Shown here: one piece after another, positions 30,384-37,152 of the stretch | How the letters are laid out: each line of letters opens with the position of its first letter | Position numbering within the stretch: the first letter of the stretch is position 1 | Notes under the pieces: generated by a model | What the model was told of the DNA's origin: nothing | Database searches by the model: none | What the model saw: the letters and a program-made list of their open reading frames with translations, nothing else | Position numbers and translations under genes: made by a program | Origin: Chryseobacterium tructae | GTDB lineage: Bacteria; Bacteroidota; Bacteroidia; Flavobacteriales; Weeksellaceae | Reading direction: 5' to 3' | Length of the DNA stretch: 64,000 nt | NCBI RefSeq assembly: GCF_030409875.1 | Contig: NZ_JAUFQR010000001.1 | Location: 3,286,001-3,350,000 of the forward strand

Positions 30384-30971
30384 ATGAAAAATATAAAAAT
30401 CCTCTTTAATATTTTTTTATTAATCTTTATAAATATAGCTTATGGTCAAAAGTATGATACTTTCAATTATATTGAAAAAAATGTAGATAATATAACGATT
30501 TCTACTATTAATTTTCAAGATAAAACAACTTATATTCCTACAGCTAAAGAAGATAGTATTTATCGTAAAAAAGATAGTATTTCTGGATTATCTTACTATG
30601 CGGATCCAGAAATTAAAGAAAGCATTTCTTGTACAGGAAAATCAAAATTAAATAAAAAGGAAACTATATTGTTATTTCAAAACTTACAAAAAATTGAATT
30701 AGGCCATGCTTTACCATATCAGTATGACATTCAGTTAGATTTTTACAAAAAAAATAAAATTGTTCAAACTGTTACCATTTCTTCTGAAACAAAAAATCTG
30801 GTTATAAAAAAAACAGGATGTAAAACCCATATTGATGAAAATAAACAAGAAATTGACCCTTGCTTCTTTAGGGGGATGGTTTCCCAAAGCTTAAAAAAAT
30901 ACATTGTTAGTTTGTTGAAAAGTAAAAAACTTTGGAATAAAGAACAACAATTTATGGAGGATTATAAATGA
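30384..30971 (+). CDS. Candidate exported immunity protein
   Basis: The 195-residue product has a signal peptide (LFNIFLLIFINIAYGQ). The mature domain carries three cysteines and ends in a helical tail (KYIVSLLKSKKLWNKEQQF). It directly follows the effector candidate at 29319. Position and export suggest periplasmic immunity; no family is recognised. Confidence 0.55.
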   Translation: MKNIKILFNIFLLIFINIAYGQKYDTFNYIEKNVDNITISTINFQDKTTYIPTAKEDSIYRKKDSISGLSYYADPEIKESISCTGKSKLNKKETILLFQNLQKIELGHALPYQYDIQLDFYKKNKIVQTVTISSETKNLVIKKTGCKTHIDENKQEIDPCFFRGMVSQSLKKYIVSLLKSKKLWNKEQQFMEDYK

Positions 30972-30977
30972 TATACT

Positions 30978-31238
30978 ATGTCTCAATATATAACAGATAC
31001 CACCCAGTTAAAATGTGACAAAGGAGCTTCACCAGCCCCACTCACGGTGACTAGTCAATCCTTTATGAGTATTGATGGGAAGCTACAGGCTACAGAGGAA
31101 GACAAGCAACCTAACAGTAACATTAAACCCTTTGGTGTATGTAGTGTTTTAAGGTCTTCCTGCACTCCCTCACCCGTTAAATGGGACAATACCTCTGATT
31201 TTGAAATTGATGGTAAAAAAGAGCTATTGGACAAATAA
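30978..31238 (+). CDS. DUF4280 PAAR-like protein, cassette copy 1, C-terminus replaced
   Basis: The 86-residue protein has the DUF4280 PAAR-like start (TDTTQLKCDKGASPAPLTV) and CSVLRSSCTPSPVKW. In T6SS-iii systems DUF4280 proteins cap the VgrG tip and carry fused toxins. The end diverges after KKELLD from the normal continuation seen in copy 3, and a different frame encodes a tail (31228-31317) shared with copy 2. It is 7 bases after an immunity gene. A 340-base stretch is repeated at 31817-32156 with an exact 839-base offset. Confidence 0.7.
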   Translation: MSQYITDTTQLKCDKGASPAPLTVTSQSFMSIDGKLQATEEDKQPNSNIKPFGVCSVLRSSCTPSPVKWDNTSDFEIDGKKELLDK

Positions 31239-31317
31239 TGCTTCTGAAAAATATGCATTTGGAGGACATCATTATGAAAAAAGTGCTAAGGCAATGTATT
31301 TTTGGGAATTAAAGTAA
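31210..31317 (+). pseudogene. Toxin-tail-like remnant after PAAR-like copy 1
   Basis: In frame +1 relative to the PAAR-like ORF, 35 codons read MVKKSYWTNNASEKYAF then a GGHHYEKSAKAMYFWELK ending. The same tail occurs at 32049-32156. It looks like the last piece of a lost toxin domain joined to the PAAR-like gene at GAGCTATTGGAC. It could also be a real small ORF. Only two non-synonymous and two synonymous differences separate the copies, so conservation is not decisive. Confidence 0.5.
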
Positions 31318-31326
31318 ATTTTAATT

Positions 31327-31758
31327 ATGAAATGGATAGTAATTTTTACCGTGTTTTTTATTTCATTAAATGCACAAAAAACGAGATTTGATTCTGTTGT
31401 AATTAAATTAAAAAAAGATAGTATTTCTTATAACCAATATATTGAGTTTGGGAAAATTTATTGTTTAAATAGCAAATTATATGCTTTAGATGATGAATAT
31501 GGTTCAAAATATAATTTATTATTTCCCCTACCCAGACTAATAAGTATTAAAGCAATAAAACAGCAATTTGCCAATTATAATAAAAATCACAAAAAGAAAA
31601 AATGTAATTGCATATATCGGTCAAATAGTGACTTGAAAAAGGTGTACATTAATTTAGTAGAAAATAAGAAAAATTACAATAGAGAACCTGAATATGACAT
31701 TGAAAACTATATGAAAGATTATCTTGAGAACTATTATATAAGAATTCAAACGGAGTAA
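31327..31758 (+). CDS. Exported immunity candidate A
   Basis: The 143-residue protein has a short signal peptide (MKWIVIFTVFFISLNAQ). It ends in NYMKDYLENYYIRIQTE, which closely matches the C-terminus of the neighbouring 32163 protein, so the two are paralogues. It starts nine bases after the first toxin-tail remnant. With the toxin missing, it may be an orphan antidote; that is inference from position and export. Confidence 0.6.
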   Translation: MKWIVIFTVFFISLNAQKTRFDSVVIKLKKDSISYNQYIEFGKIYCLNSKLYALDDEYGSKYNLLFPLPRLISIKAIKQQFANYNKNHKKKKCNCIYRSNSDLKKVYINLVENKKNYNREPEYDIENYMKDYLENYYIRIQTE

Positions 31759-31816
31759 AAAGTATAAAAATTGAAGACATTAGATACATTATTAAAATCC
31801 GAGATAAATTCAAATT

Positions 31817-32077
31817 ATGCACCAACACATCACAGATACAACCCAGCTAAAATGTGATAAAGGAGCTTCACCAACTCCATTCACAGTAACAAGTCAGTCT
31901 TTTATGAAGATTGAGGGAAAGCTACAGGCTACAGAAGAGGATAAGCAACCTAACACTAACATTAAGCCTTTTGGTGCATGTAGTATTTTAAGGTCTTCCT
32001 GCACTCCCTCACCCTTTAAATGGGACAATACCTCTGATTTTGAAATTGATGGTAAAAAAGAGCTATTGGACAAATAA
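31817..32077 (+). CDS. DUF4280 PAAR-like protein, cassette copy 2, C-terminus replaced
   Basis: This 86-residue near-duplicate of copy 1 (offset 839 bases) has the same abrupt end after KKELLD. Differences are mostly single substitutions (such as FMKIEGK for FMSIDGK), implying an older tandem duplication of the PAAR-tail unit. It is followed by the second tail remnant and a second paralogous exported protein. Confidence 0.7.
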   Translation: MHQHITDTTQLKCDKGASPTPFTVTSQSFMKIEGKLQATEEDKQPNTNIKPFGACSILRSSCTPSPFKWDNTSDFEIDGKKELLDK

Positions 32078-32156
32078 TGCTTCTGAAAAATATGTATTTG
32101 GAGAACATCATTATGAAAAAAGTGCTAAAGCAATGTATTTTTGGGAATTAAAATAA
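32049..32156 (+). pseudogene. Toxin-tail-like remnant after PAAR-like copy 2
   Basis: This is the same +1-frame tail as copy 1 with Ala to Val and Gly to Glu changes (EKYVF, EHHYEKS), ending in FWELK and TAA at 32154-32156. Its identical position relative to the PAAR ORF indicates duplication after the fusion or deletion event. Confidence 0.5.
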
Positions 32157-32162
32157 TTTAGA

Positions 32163-32657
32163 ATGAAATACTTTTTTTTACTTTTTTTTACTTCCGTATT
32201 TGTTAGCTGTCAAGCTCAACAAAATGCTAAAATATTGGTTATGAAGAAACTTAGTAATGACCAAAAATCTTATGAACAATATGCATTTTATGGTTTTTCA
32301 AATTGTTTAGATGAATCACTCCATCTTAAGACTTTTGATGAAAACTATATTTCAACATTTAATAATTTAGAACCATTCCCAAGACTATTTGAAAAAGAAG
32401 ATATTTTAATCTCAATTAAGAAATTTCAAGACCCTTATAATTTGGAGCTTAAAAATATCTCAAAAGAAATGAAAAATGGATATTTAATTGTTGAAAAATG
32501 TACTGATATCTACAATGTTAAAAATATGAAATTAAAAACCTCATATTTAGAATTGGTGAAAAAAATTAAAGAATATAAAGTAGAGAATGATTCAGATTTA
32601 AAAAATTACATGAAAGATTATCTGGAAAGCTATTTTGTAAAGGTTCAAACAGAATAA
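32163..32657 (+). CDS. Exported lipoprotein immunity candidate B (paralogue of A)
   Basis: The 164-residue protein has a lipoprotein signal peptide with lipobox VSCQ. Its C-terminus, NYMKDYLESYFVKVQTE, parallels the 31327 protein, while the middle (GFSNCLDESLHLKTFDE; FPRLFEKEDILIS) is diverged. It follows the second tail remnant by six bases. Paralogues with conserved ends and diverged middles suit antidotes diversified against different toxins; the function is inferred. Confidence 0.6.
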   Translation: MKYFFLLFFTSVFVSCQAQQNAKILVMKKLSNDQKSYEQYAFYGFSNCLDESLHLKTFDENYISTFNNLEPFPRLFEKEDILISIKKFQDPYNLELKNISKEMKNGYLIVEKCTDIYNVKNMKLKTSYLELVKKIKEYKVENDSDLKNYMKDYLESYFVKVQTE

Positions 32658-33012
32658 GAGTATAGGAACAAAAGTGCAATTTTTTAAAAAAAACTTGCTT
32701 CATAATAGATGCTTGAAAACAAGCTGTAAACAAGCATATTTGTTATTTATCAGCCATAATTATCCAGTATCTTAAATGCTTCAGACTCAAAATACAAATT
32801 AAAATAATCTCAACTTATTAGATGTACCATTCGTTAATAAAACAATTTCAAATAATCATAAAATGGATGTAATGGAGAATCTTGAAGGCAATAAAGCTAA
32901 CTATATTTTTGGACACTGTATGATATGGTTATATGAATCCAAAGAATTAGATAATTATATAAGAAGGCTATTGGTTTGACACAAAAAAAGAAAATCTCAA
33001 AAAAATGACAAC
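32658..33012. pseudogene. Degenerate gap with an ORF fragment (32809-32979)
   Basis: From 32809 to the TGA at 32977-32979, 56 codons are open without a start (VPFVNKTISNN, MDVMENLEGNKANYIFGHC, WLYESKELDNYIRR). This looks like the C-terminal remnant of a lost cargo gene. The rest of the gap shows no ORF. Confidence 0.4.
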
Positions 33013-33340
33013 ATGCCCCAGCACATCATAGATACAACACAGCTAAAGTGTGATAAAGGAAGTTCGCCAACTCCACTCACAGTAACAAGTCAATCTTTTA
33101 TGAGTATTGATGGAAAGCTACAGGCTACAGAAAAGGACAAACAGCCTAACATTAACATTAAACCTTTTGGAATGTGTAGTGTTTTAAGGTCTTCTTGTGC
33201 ACCTTCACCTATTAAGTGGAAATACCTCTAATTTTGAAATTGAAGGCAAAAAAGAGCTATTAGACACCTCTACGTGCCAATGTTCTGTTGGTGGCAAAAT
33301 ATCAGTTGTAAAGTCAGCCCAGAGCTTTGTTCAGGAGTAA
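33013..33340 (+). CDS. DUF4280 PAAR-like protein, cassette copy 3, full-length end (frameshifted)
   Basis: It starts like copies 1 and 2 (TDTTQLKCDKGSSPTPLTV). The ORF stops early at 33231, but a frame change near 33220 restores TSNFEIEGKKELLDTSTCQ followed by CSVGGKISVVKSAQSFVQE, the normal DUF4280 end. It shows what the first two copies lost. It closes the module; a terminator follows at 33456. The frameshift is not in a long homopolymer (TGGAAAT), so decay is as likely as sequencing error. Confidence 0.65.
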
Positions 33341-33455
33341 AAAAGAGTCTAGTTTTTAGCTAAAAACCCAATCTGCCTTTTTTTAATAAATAACTGATAA
33401 TCATTTAATTAATACATGAAATAAAGCACTTATGTTATTACATATATAAAGAAAC

Positions 33456-33490
33456 AAAAATTCCCTCTAAAATTGGAGGGAATTTGTCTT
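33456..33490 (+). terminator. Terminator after the PAAR-like cassette array
   Basis: AAATTCCCTC and GAGGGAATTT arms flank a short loop and are followed by GTCTTTT. Confidence 0.7.
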
Positions 33491-33503
33491 TTATAAAATC
33501 ACT

Positions 33504-33621
33504 CCAAATAAAGATCATTAGCGCTGTCACACCATACTCCCACCAGCAAAGGATCGATTATAGTCATCTTGAAAACTATTGACTGTAACAGGTCCGGGGG
33601 TTCGAATCCCTCACTCTCCGC
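33504..33621 (+). repeat. 118-base repeat containing degenerate tRNA-Ser copy 1 (putative att)
   Basis: This aligns without gaps to 36975-37092. It includes a CDS-tail-like start (AATAAAGATCATTAG), the CACCATACTCCCACCAGCA stretch and then tRNA-Ser sequence from the D arm onward. Bases 33579-33621 are identical to 25427-25469. The 5' tRNA half is degraded, so no functional tRNA is encoded. I read it as the right attachment site of the VgrG module. Confidence 0.65.
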
Positions 33622-33622
33622 T

Positions 33623-33659
33623 GAGAGGGTCTTCATCATGAAGACCCTCTTTTTTTTTC
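33623..33659 (+). terminator. Terminator after tRNA-Ser remnant 1
   Basis: Perfect arms AGAGGGTCTT / AAGACCCTCT with loop CATCATG, followed by nine T. Confidence 0.85.
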
Positions 33660-34372
33660 GTAAATCAGCAATTTACTTTCTCTTATTCCCAAATGGTTAT
33701 GCAACAATAAACCGAGCATGGTAGATGTTCGATAAATTCCGTTTTCATAGTACAGATGCTCTCGAACACCCTTTTTACAAATTCTCTTCTTTTTTGCAGG
33801 GTATCAAATACCGTATACACATGGTGCATGCCGAAATAGGTTTAACTTACCTTCCAGGACACGAAATGCCTTGTTTGGGTCATTGCTCAACCGTTCTATC
33901 ACCCCTTTAAGGTTTATTATTTCGTTGTTACATACTTTTTTCTTCGACTTTCTGCATTTGGGTGCTCTTTTCGATGATATTTTTACGATTGCTCTCCATT
34001 TCCAAATTATTAATGACAATATGGAATTTTTCAGTCTGTTACCCAAAGCATGGGACAAATGTTATGAAGAAGAACAGTTGCCAAACGAATGAAGAAAAAA
34101 GAAAAGAAGGAGATTATAATTACCATTTTTACTGTTCATCAAGACCAAAGGGCATCAGAAAATTTCTATCTAATTAAAAGGAATAAGTTGTGAAAAATTT
34201 CTATTTTTGTAGTCTGTTATACTATATCTAACATATTATCTGCGTCTTAATCAAAAAAAGACGGACTCGAAAAAGAGTAATTAATGCGTGAAATCTTTTG
34301 ATTTTCAATGCACAGATAATTCTATCCACTTATTTTATTAAATCATAAACAAACAATTGATTATCAAGTCGA
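33660..34372. other. Gap with degenerate coding traces
   Basis: Short ORFs exist in several frames. On the minus strand (about 34090-33800) pieces such as LKGVIERLSNDPNKAFRVLEG and, in another frame, NLEMESNRKNIIEKS look like coiled-coil or mobilisation-protein fragments, but no single frame holds. I treat it as a probable remnant, not a gene. Confidence 0.35.
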
Positions 34373-34432
34373 TTGTCTTATCATTTTATAATGTATTCAG
34401 CATTCAAAAATGATGATAATACAAGGAATATA

Positions 34433-35260
34433 ATGAATAGTAAACAGTTAATAAGTAGAGAAATAGAGATATTCTACGATAAAGCATCCGAAGAAACCCG
34501 ACTTGATAAGGGAATGGGTATATTTGAGTTTGAAAGAATCAAATCACTTATAGAAAAACACATTTTCTCTTCACCTTTAACAATAATTGATATTGGTGGC
34601 GGTACAGGAAAGTATTCGGAATGGCTTGCAAAGAAAGGACATAAGGTTCATTTGGTAGAGCCAGTTTCAAAACATATAAAAATAGCCCGAAACAGAGCTA
34701 ATAAATTGAAAAACAAATTTTCGGTACACATAGGAGAATCTCGAAAATTGGAATTCCCAAATAACTATGCAGATCTTATTATACTACACGGTCCTCTTTA
34801 TCACCTTCAAGAGAAAGAACACAGAGATTTAACCATTTTTGAAGCCAAACGTGTTTTGAAAAACAATGGAATTATATTAGGTTTCGCCATAAATTATACT
34901 GCATCAACTTTGGTAGGTCTTTTAAATGGCTTAATTCACAAAAAGTCATTTTTTGAAATGTGTAAAGAAGAACTCACAATTGGCAAACATAACCCGCCCG
35001 ATGATTTCCCCTGGCTTTTAGCCGAAGCATTTTATCATAAACCAGAACAGCTAAAGGATGAATTTATAAATCAAAAATTAACCTATCTTAATACCTATGC
35101 GGTTGAAGGTATGGCGTGGCTGGACAAAGACTTTTTTGCTAATATGATGAACTGCAGAAGGCGGGAAACATTGATGGAACTTATCCAAATAACTGAAAAT
35201 GACAGCTATCTTCTACCATTCAGTCCACATATGATGATTGCTGTACAAAAAAAGATATAA
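34433..35260 (+). CDS. Class I SAM-dependent methyltransferase
   Basis: I chose the ATG at 34433 (MNSKQLISREIEIFYDKASEE); an in-frame ATG at 34373 would add 20 residues without family support. The SAM-binding motif LTIIDIGGGTGKYSEWLAKKG is followed by the acidic post-I residue in VHLVEPV, motif IV ADLIILHGPLYHL and the post-motif LKNNGIILGFAI. About 275 residues is normal for class I small-molecule methyltransferases. The substrate is unknown. It is three bases upstream of a small winged-helix-like gene, and both sit between two tRNA-Ser remnants, so they are probably accessory cargo. Confidence 0.85.
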   Translation: MNSKQLISREIEIFYDKASEETRLDKGMGIFEFERIKSLIEKHIFSSPLTIIDIGGGTGKYSEWLAKKGHKVHLVEPVSKHIKIARNRANKLKNKFSVHIGESRKLEFPNNYADLIILHGPLYHLQEKEHRDLTIFEAKRVLKNNGIILGFAINYTASTLVGLLNGLIHKKSFFEMCKEELTIGKHNPPDDFPWLLAEAFYHKPEQLKDEFINQKLTYLNTYAVEGMAWLDKDFFANMMNCRRRETLMELIQITENDSYLLPFSPHMMIAVQKKI

Positions 35261-35262
35261 TC

Positions 35263-35496
35263 ATGGAAAATAAAGAGAGATATTACAACGCACTCATAGA
35301 CAATGCTGGTCACCTAAACGAAATTGACCTCGGAGAAAAAATAGGATTGAACGAAAATGAAACCAACGAAATAATTACACAGCTTCTGTCTGAATATAAA
35401 ATTGAATATACAGAAAACAAAACCTGTAATTACAGTCTGACAAAAAGAGCGAAGAGAAAAATATTAGTAAGTAACCGAAAGACAATATACCTATAA
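35263..35496 (+). CDS. Small putative winged-helix protein
   Basis: The 77-residue protein starts two bases after the methyltransferase stop. Its composition and pattern (GHLNEIDLGEKIGLNENETNEIITQLLSEYKIEY, then CNYSLTKRAKRK) fit a winged helix-turn-helix with a basic end. It could regulate the methyltransferase or form a two-gene module with it. No family name is claimed. Confidence 0.55.
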   Translation: MENKERYYNALIDNAGHLNEIDLGEKIGLNENETNEIITQLLSEYKIEYTENKTCNYSLTKRAKRKILVSNRKTIYL

Positions 35497-35614
35497 GAAT
35501 TCCTGGGGTCGATAAAGAAAGCAATGGTCAAAGATTTGAAAAACGAACCTTTATTAGGAGAAAGAGGTAAATCCTGGTTTTTAATTTTCTTATTATTCTT
35601 GTTAAATTTTTCAT

Positions 35615-35657
35615 ATTCAGGTTCGGGATGTTCCTGCGGAACATCCCGAACCTGAAT
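35615..35657. repeat. Long perfect hairpin (20-bp arms)
   Basis: ATTCAGGTTCGGGATGTTCC (35615-35634) and its exact reverse complement (35638-35657) flank a TGC loop. No T run follows on either strand, so it is not a standard terminator. It lies between the winged-helix gene and a truncated lipoprotein gene, within the tRNA-bounded accessory stretch. Confidence 0.8.
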
Positions 35658-35772
35658 ACAGCAGGATTTAAAATCTTTAGTATCTTTAGTACTTCGCTAA
35701 CATGCCAAACAGCAGAGTTTAATGTTTTTAGCGTACACACCTTTAATATACTAAAATTTTAATTTTTGTAAG

Positions 35773-35991
35773 ATGAAGAATTTATTATTACTATTTCTAT
35801 TTGTGACGATGTCGTGTCAAAATAAAAATGATAAAATGAGTAAAGCGCCAATCACTGACTCAAACCCTACTACAATTACAGCAGGTAATACGCTTTCTGT
35901 ACAAAAAAAGCAGATCAAGCATTATATAAAAGAACCCTTGTACTATATTTATATCATGGCACTTTTGCAAAATAGATTTTCAATAATTTAA
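35773..35991 (+). CDS. Small lipoprotein-like ORF, probably truncated
   Basis: The 72 codons start with a lipoprotein signal (MKNLLLLFLFVTMSCQ) and a lysine-rich linker, then run into a hydrophobic tail (YYIYIMALLQNRFSII). The stop is only eight bases before a degenerate tRNA-Ser fragment. The recombination point may have cut the original gene; I would not assign a function. Confidence 0.4.
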   Translation: MKNLLLLFLFVTMSCQNKNDKMSKAPITDSNPTTITAGNTLSVQKKQIKHYIKEPLYYIYIMALLQNRFSII

Positions 35992-35998
35992 AGCATAA

Positions 35999-36021
35999 GG
36001 TTCGAATCCCTCACTCTTCGC
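35999..36021 (+). repeat. Degenerate tRNA-Ser 3' fragment, copy 2
   Basis: It matches the tRNA-Ser 3' end from GGTTCGAATCC to the discriminator at 22 of 23 positions (one C to T). It is followed by a terminator of the same family as the one after the intact tRNA. Confidence 0.7.
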
Positions 36022-36029
36022 AGACACAA

Positions 36030-36060
36030 AAAAACCTACTGAATACCAGTAGGTTTTTTA
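36030..36060 (+). terminator. Terminator after tRNA remnant 2
   Basis: AAACCTACTG and CAGTAGGTTT form a perfect 10-bp stem over AATAC, followed by a T run. Confidence 0.8.
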
Positions 36061-36061
36061 T

Positions 36062-36370
36062 TAGACTTTTTGATCCCGCATTCATCATTATTTCTTCTTA
36101 CAAAATCACTGTTTAAAATCTTCAAAGTATAAAAGGCGTTCAGAGTTATAAACTGGAACGCAATTTCGATCTAAACACGTGATTTTCAAAACATTAAATC
36201 ATTTCAATTTAATAAGTTCGTACTTATCTTACAGAACATTTCAGGCTTTTTTCATGCCTAATTTTGCATTAGATATTTCTATTCTATTATCAATCCAGAA
36301 AAGGAATACTGGTCAAAATCCATTTCGACCCTTCAACGTACATCAATAATTATTTTAAAGAATAAATACA
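36062..36370. other. Intergenic region
   Basis: AT-rich sequence between tRNA remnant 2 and the exported protein at 36371. I see no ORF, repeat or hairpin worth naming. Confidence 0.35.
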
Positions 36371-36991
36371 ATGAAAGCATTCCTGATTTTTTCAATATTA
36401 CTGCCAGGTTATTTTCAATCCAATACCGCAGCGCTCATTACCAAAGAACATCTGAATTATTCTATTATAAAAGATGATAAAACCATTGGTAACATCCGCG
36501 TAGAACGTTCTTTGAAAAATGATATCACTGAATATCTTTTTGAATCCCGAGCTAAAGTTAAAATTCTCTACAGCATTGAGATTTATGACAAAATGGGAGT
36601 TACTTTTAAACAAAATATTCTACAGCAGGCAAAACTTTACCGGACAATGAACGGAAAACTAAAAGTAAACAATACGGCTACCTGGAACGGGAGTTTTTAT
36701 AATCTTTCGGATAAGGATGGTGCCAATGGCTTTCTGCAACAATCTATTTCCTGCTCTACCGCAAGTCTCTATTTTAATGAGCCCGGAAATCTAAAATCTG
36801 TTTTTTCGGAAAAGTTCCAGAAAATGGTTCCTATTCAGAAGATTGATTCCAAAAGATACAGAATCAATCTGCCCAACGGAAATACTACTACGTATACATA
36901 CAGCAGCGGAATCTGCACCCTGGTTGAAGCTAATACAGATTTTGCAAACCTAAAGTTTGTTCTTAGCACGAACCCAAATAAAAATCATTAG
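36371..36991 (+). CDS. DUF6134-like secreted protein
   Basis: The 206-residue protein has a signal peptide (MKAFLIFSILLPGYFQSN) and a beta-rich mature part (LNYSIIKDDKTIGNIRVERS; ITEYLFESRAKVKILYSIEIYD; KRYRINLPNGNTTTYTYS), a pattern of exported Bacteroidota DUF6134 proteins. Function is unknown. It lies between tRNA remnants 2 and 3, and its 3' end (NKNH, stop at 36991) falls inside the 118-base repeat that recurs at 33504. Confidence 0.65.
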   Translation: MKAFLIFSILLPGYFQSNTAALITKEHLNYSIIKDDKTIGNIRVERSLKNDITEYLFESRAKVKILYSIEIYDKMGVTFKQNILQQAKLYRTMNGKLKVNNTATWNGSFYNLSDKDGANGFLQQSISCSTASLYFNEPGNLKSVFSEKFQKMVPIQKIDSKRYRINLPNGNTTTYTYSSGICTLVEANTDFANLKFVLSTNPNKNH

Positions 36992-37092
36992 TACTATCCC
37001 ACCATACTCCCACCAGCATGGTGGTTGATTACAGTCATCTTGAAAACTATTGACTGCAATAGATTCATGGGTTCGAATCCCTCATTCTCCTC
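36975..37092 (+). repeat. 118-base repeat containing degenerate tRNA-Ser copy 3
   Basis: It includes the end of the 36371 gene and a tRNA-Ser-like stretch (CATCTTGAAAACTATTGACTG, then GGGTTCGAATCCCTCATTC). It is the most diverged remnant. It marks the right boundary of tRNA-associated repeats; ordinary chromosome resumes with the minus-strand deiminase gene. Confidence 0.65.
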
Positions 37093-37102
37093 AAAAACAC
37101 AC

Positions 37103-37133
37103 AAAAACCTACTGAATACCAGCAGGTTTTTTG
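37103..37133 (+). terminator. Terminator after tRNA remnant 3
   Basis: AAAACCTACTG pairs with CAGCAGGTTTT with one mismatch, followed by TTTGTTTTTT; it also lies just past the end of the minus-strand deiminase gene. Confidence 0.6.
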
Positions 37134-37152
37134 TTTTTTATTGTAAGATAAT

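Noticed and set aside
25518..33503. Complete type VI secretion machine
   Set aside because: No TssB/C sheath, TssK, TssF/G or ClpV genes are present; this is an orphan cargo module.
33804..34058. 84-codon minus-strand ORF in the gap after tRNA remnant 1
   Set aside because: Coding-like pieces appear in two different frames, and no single frame, start or family match supports one gene.
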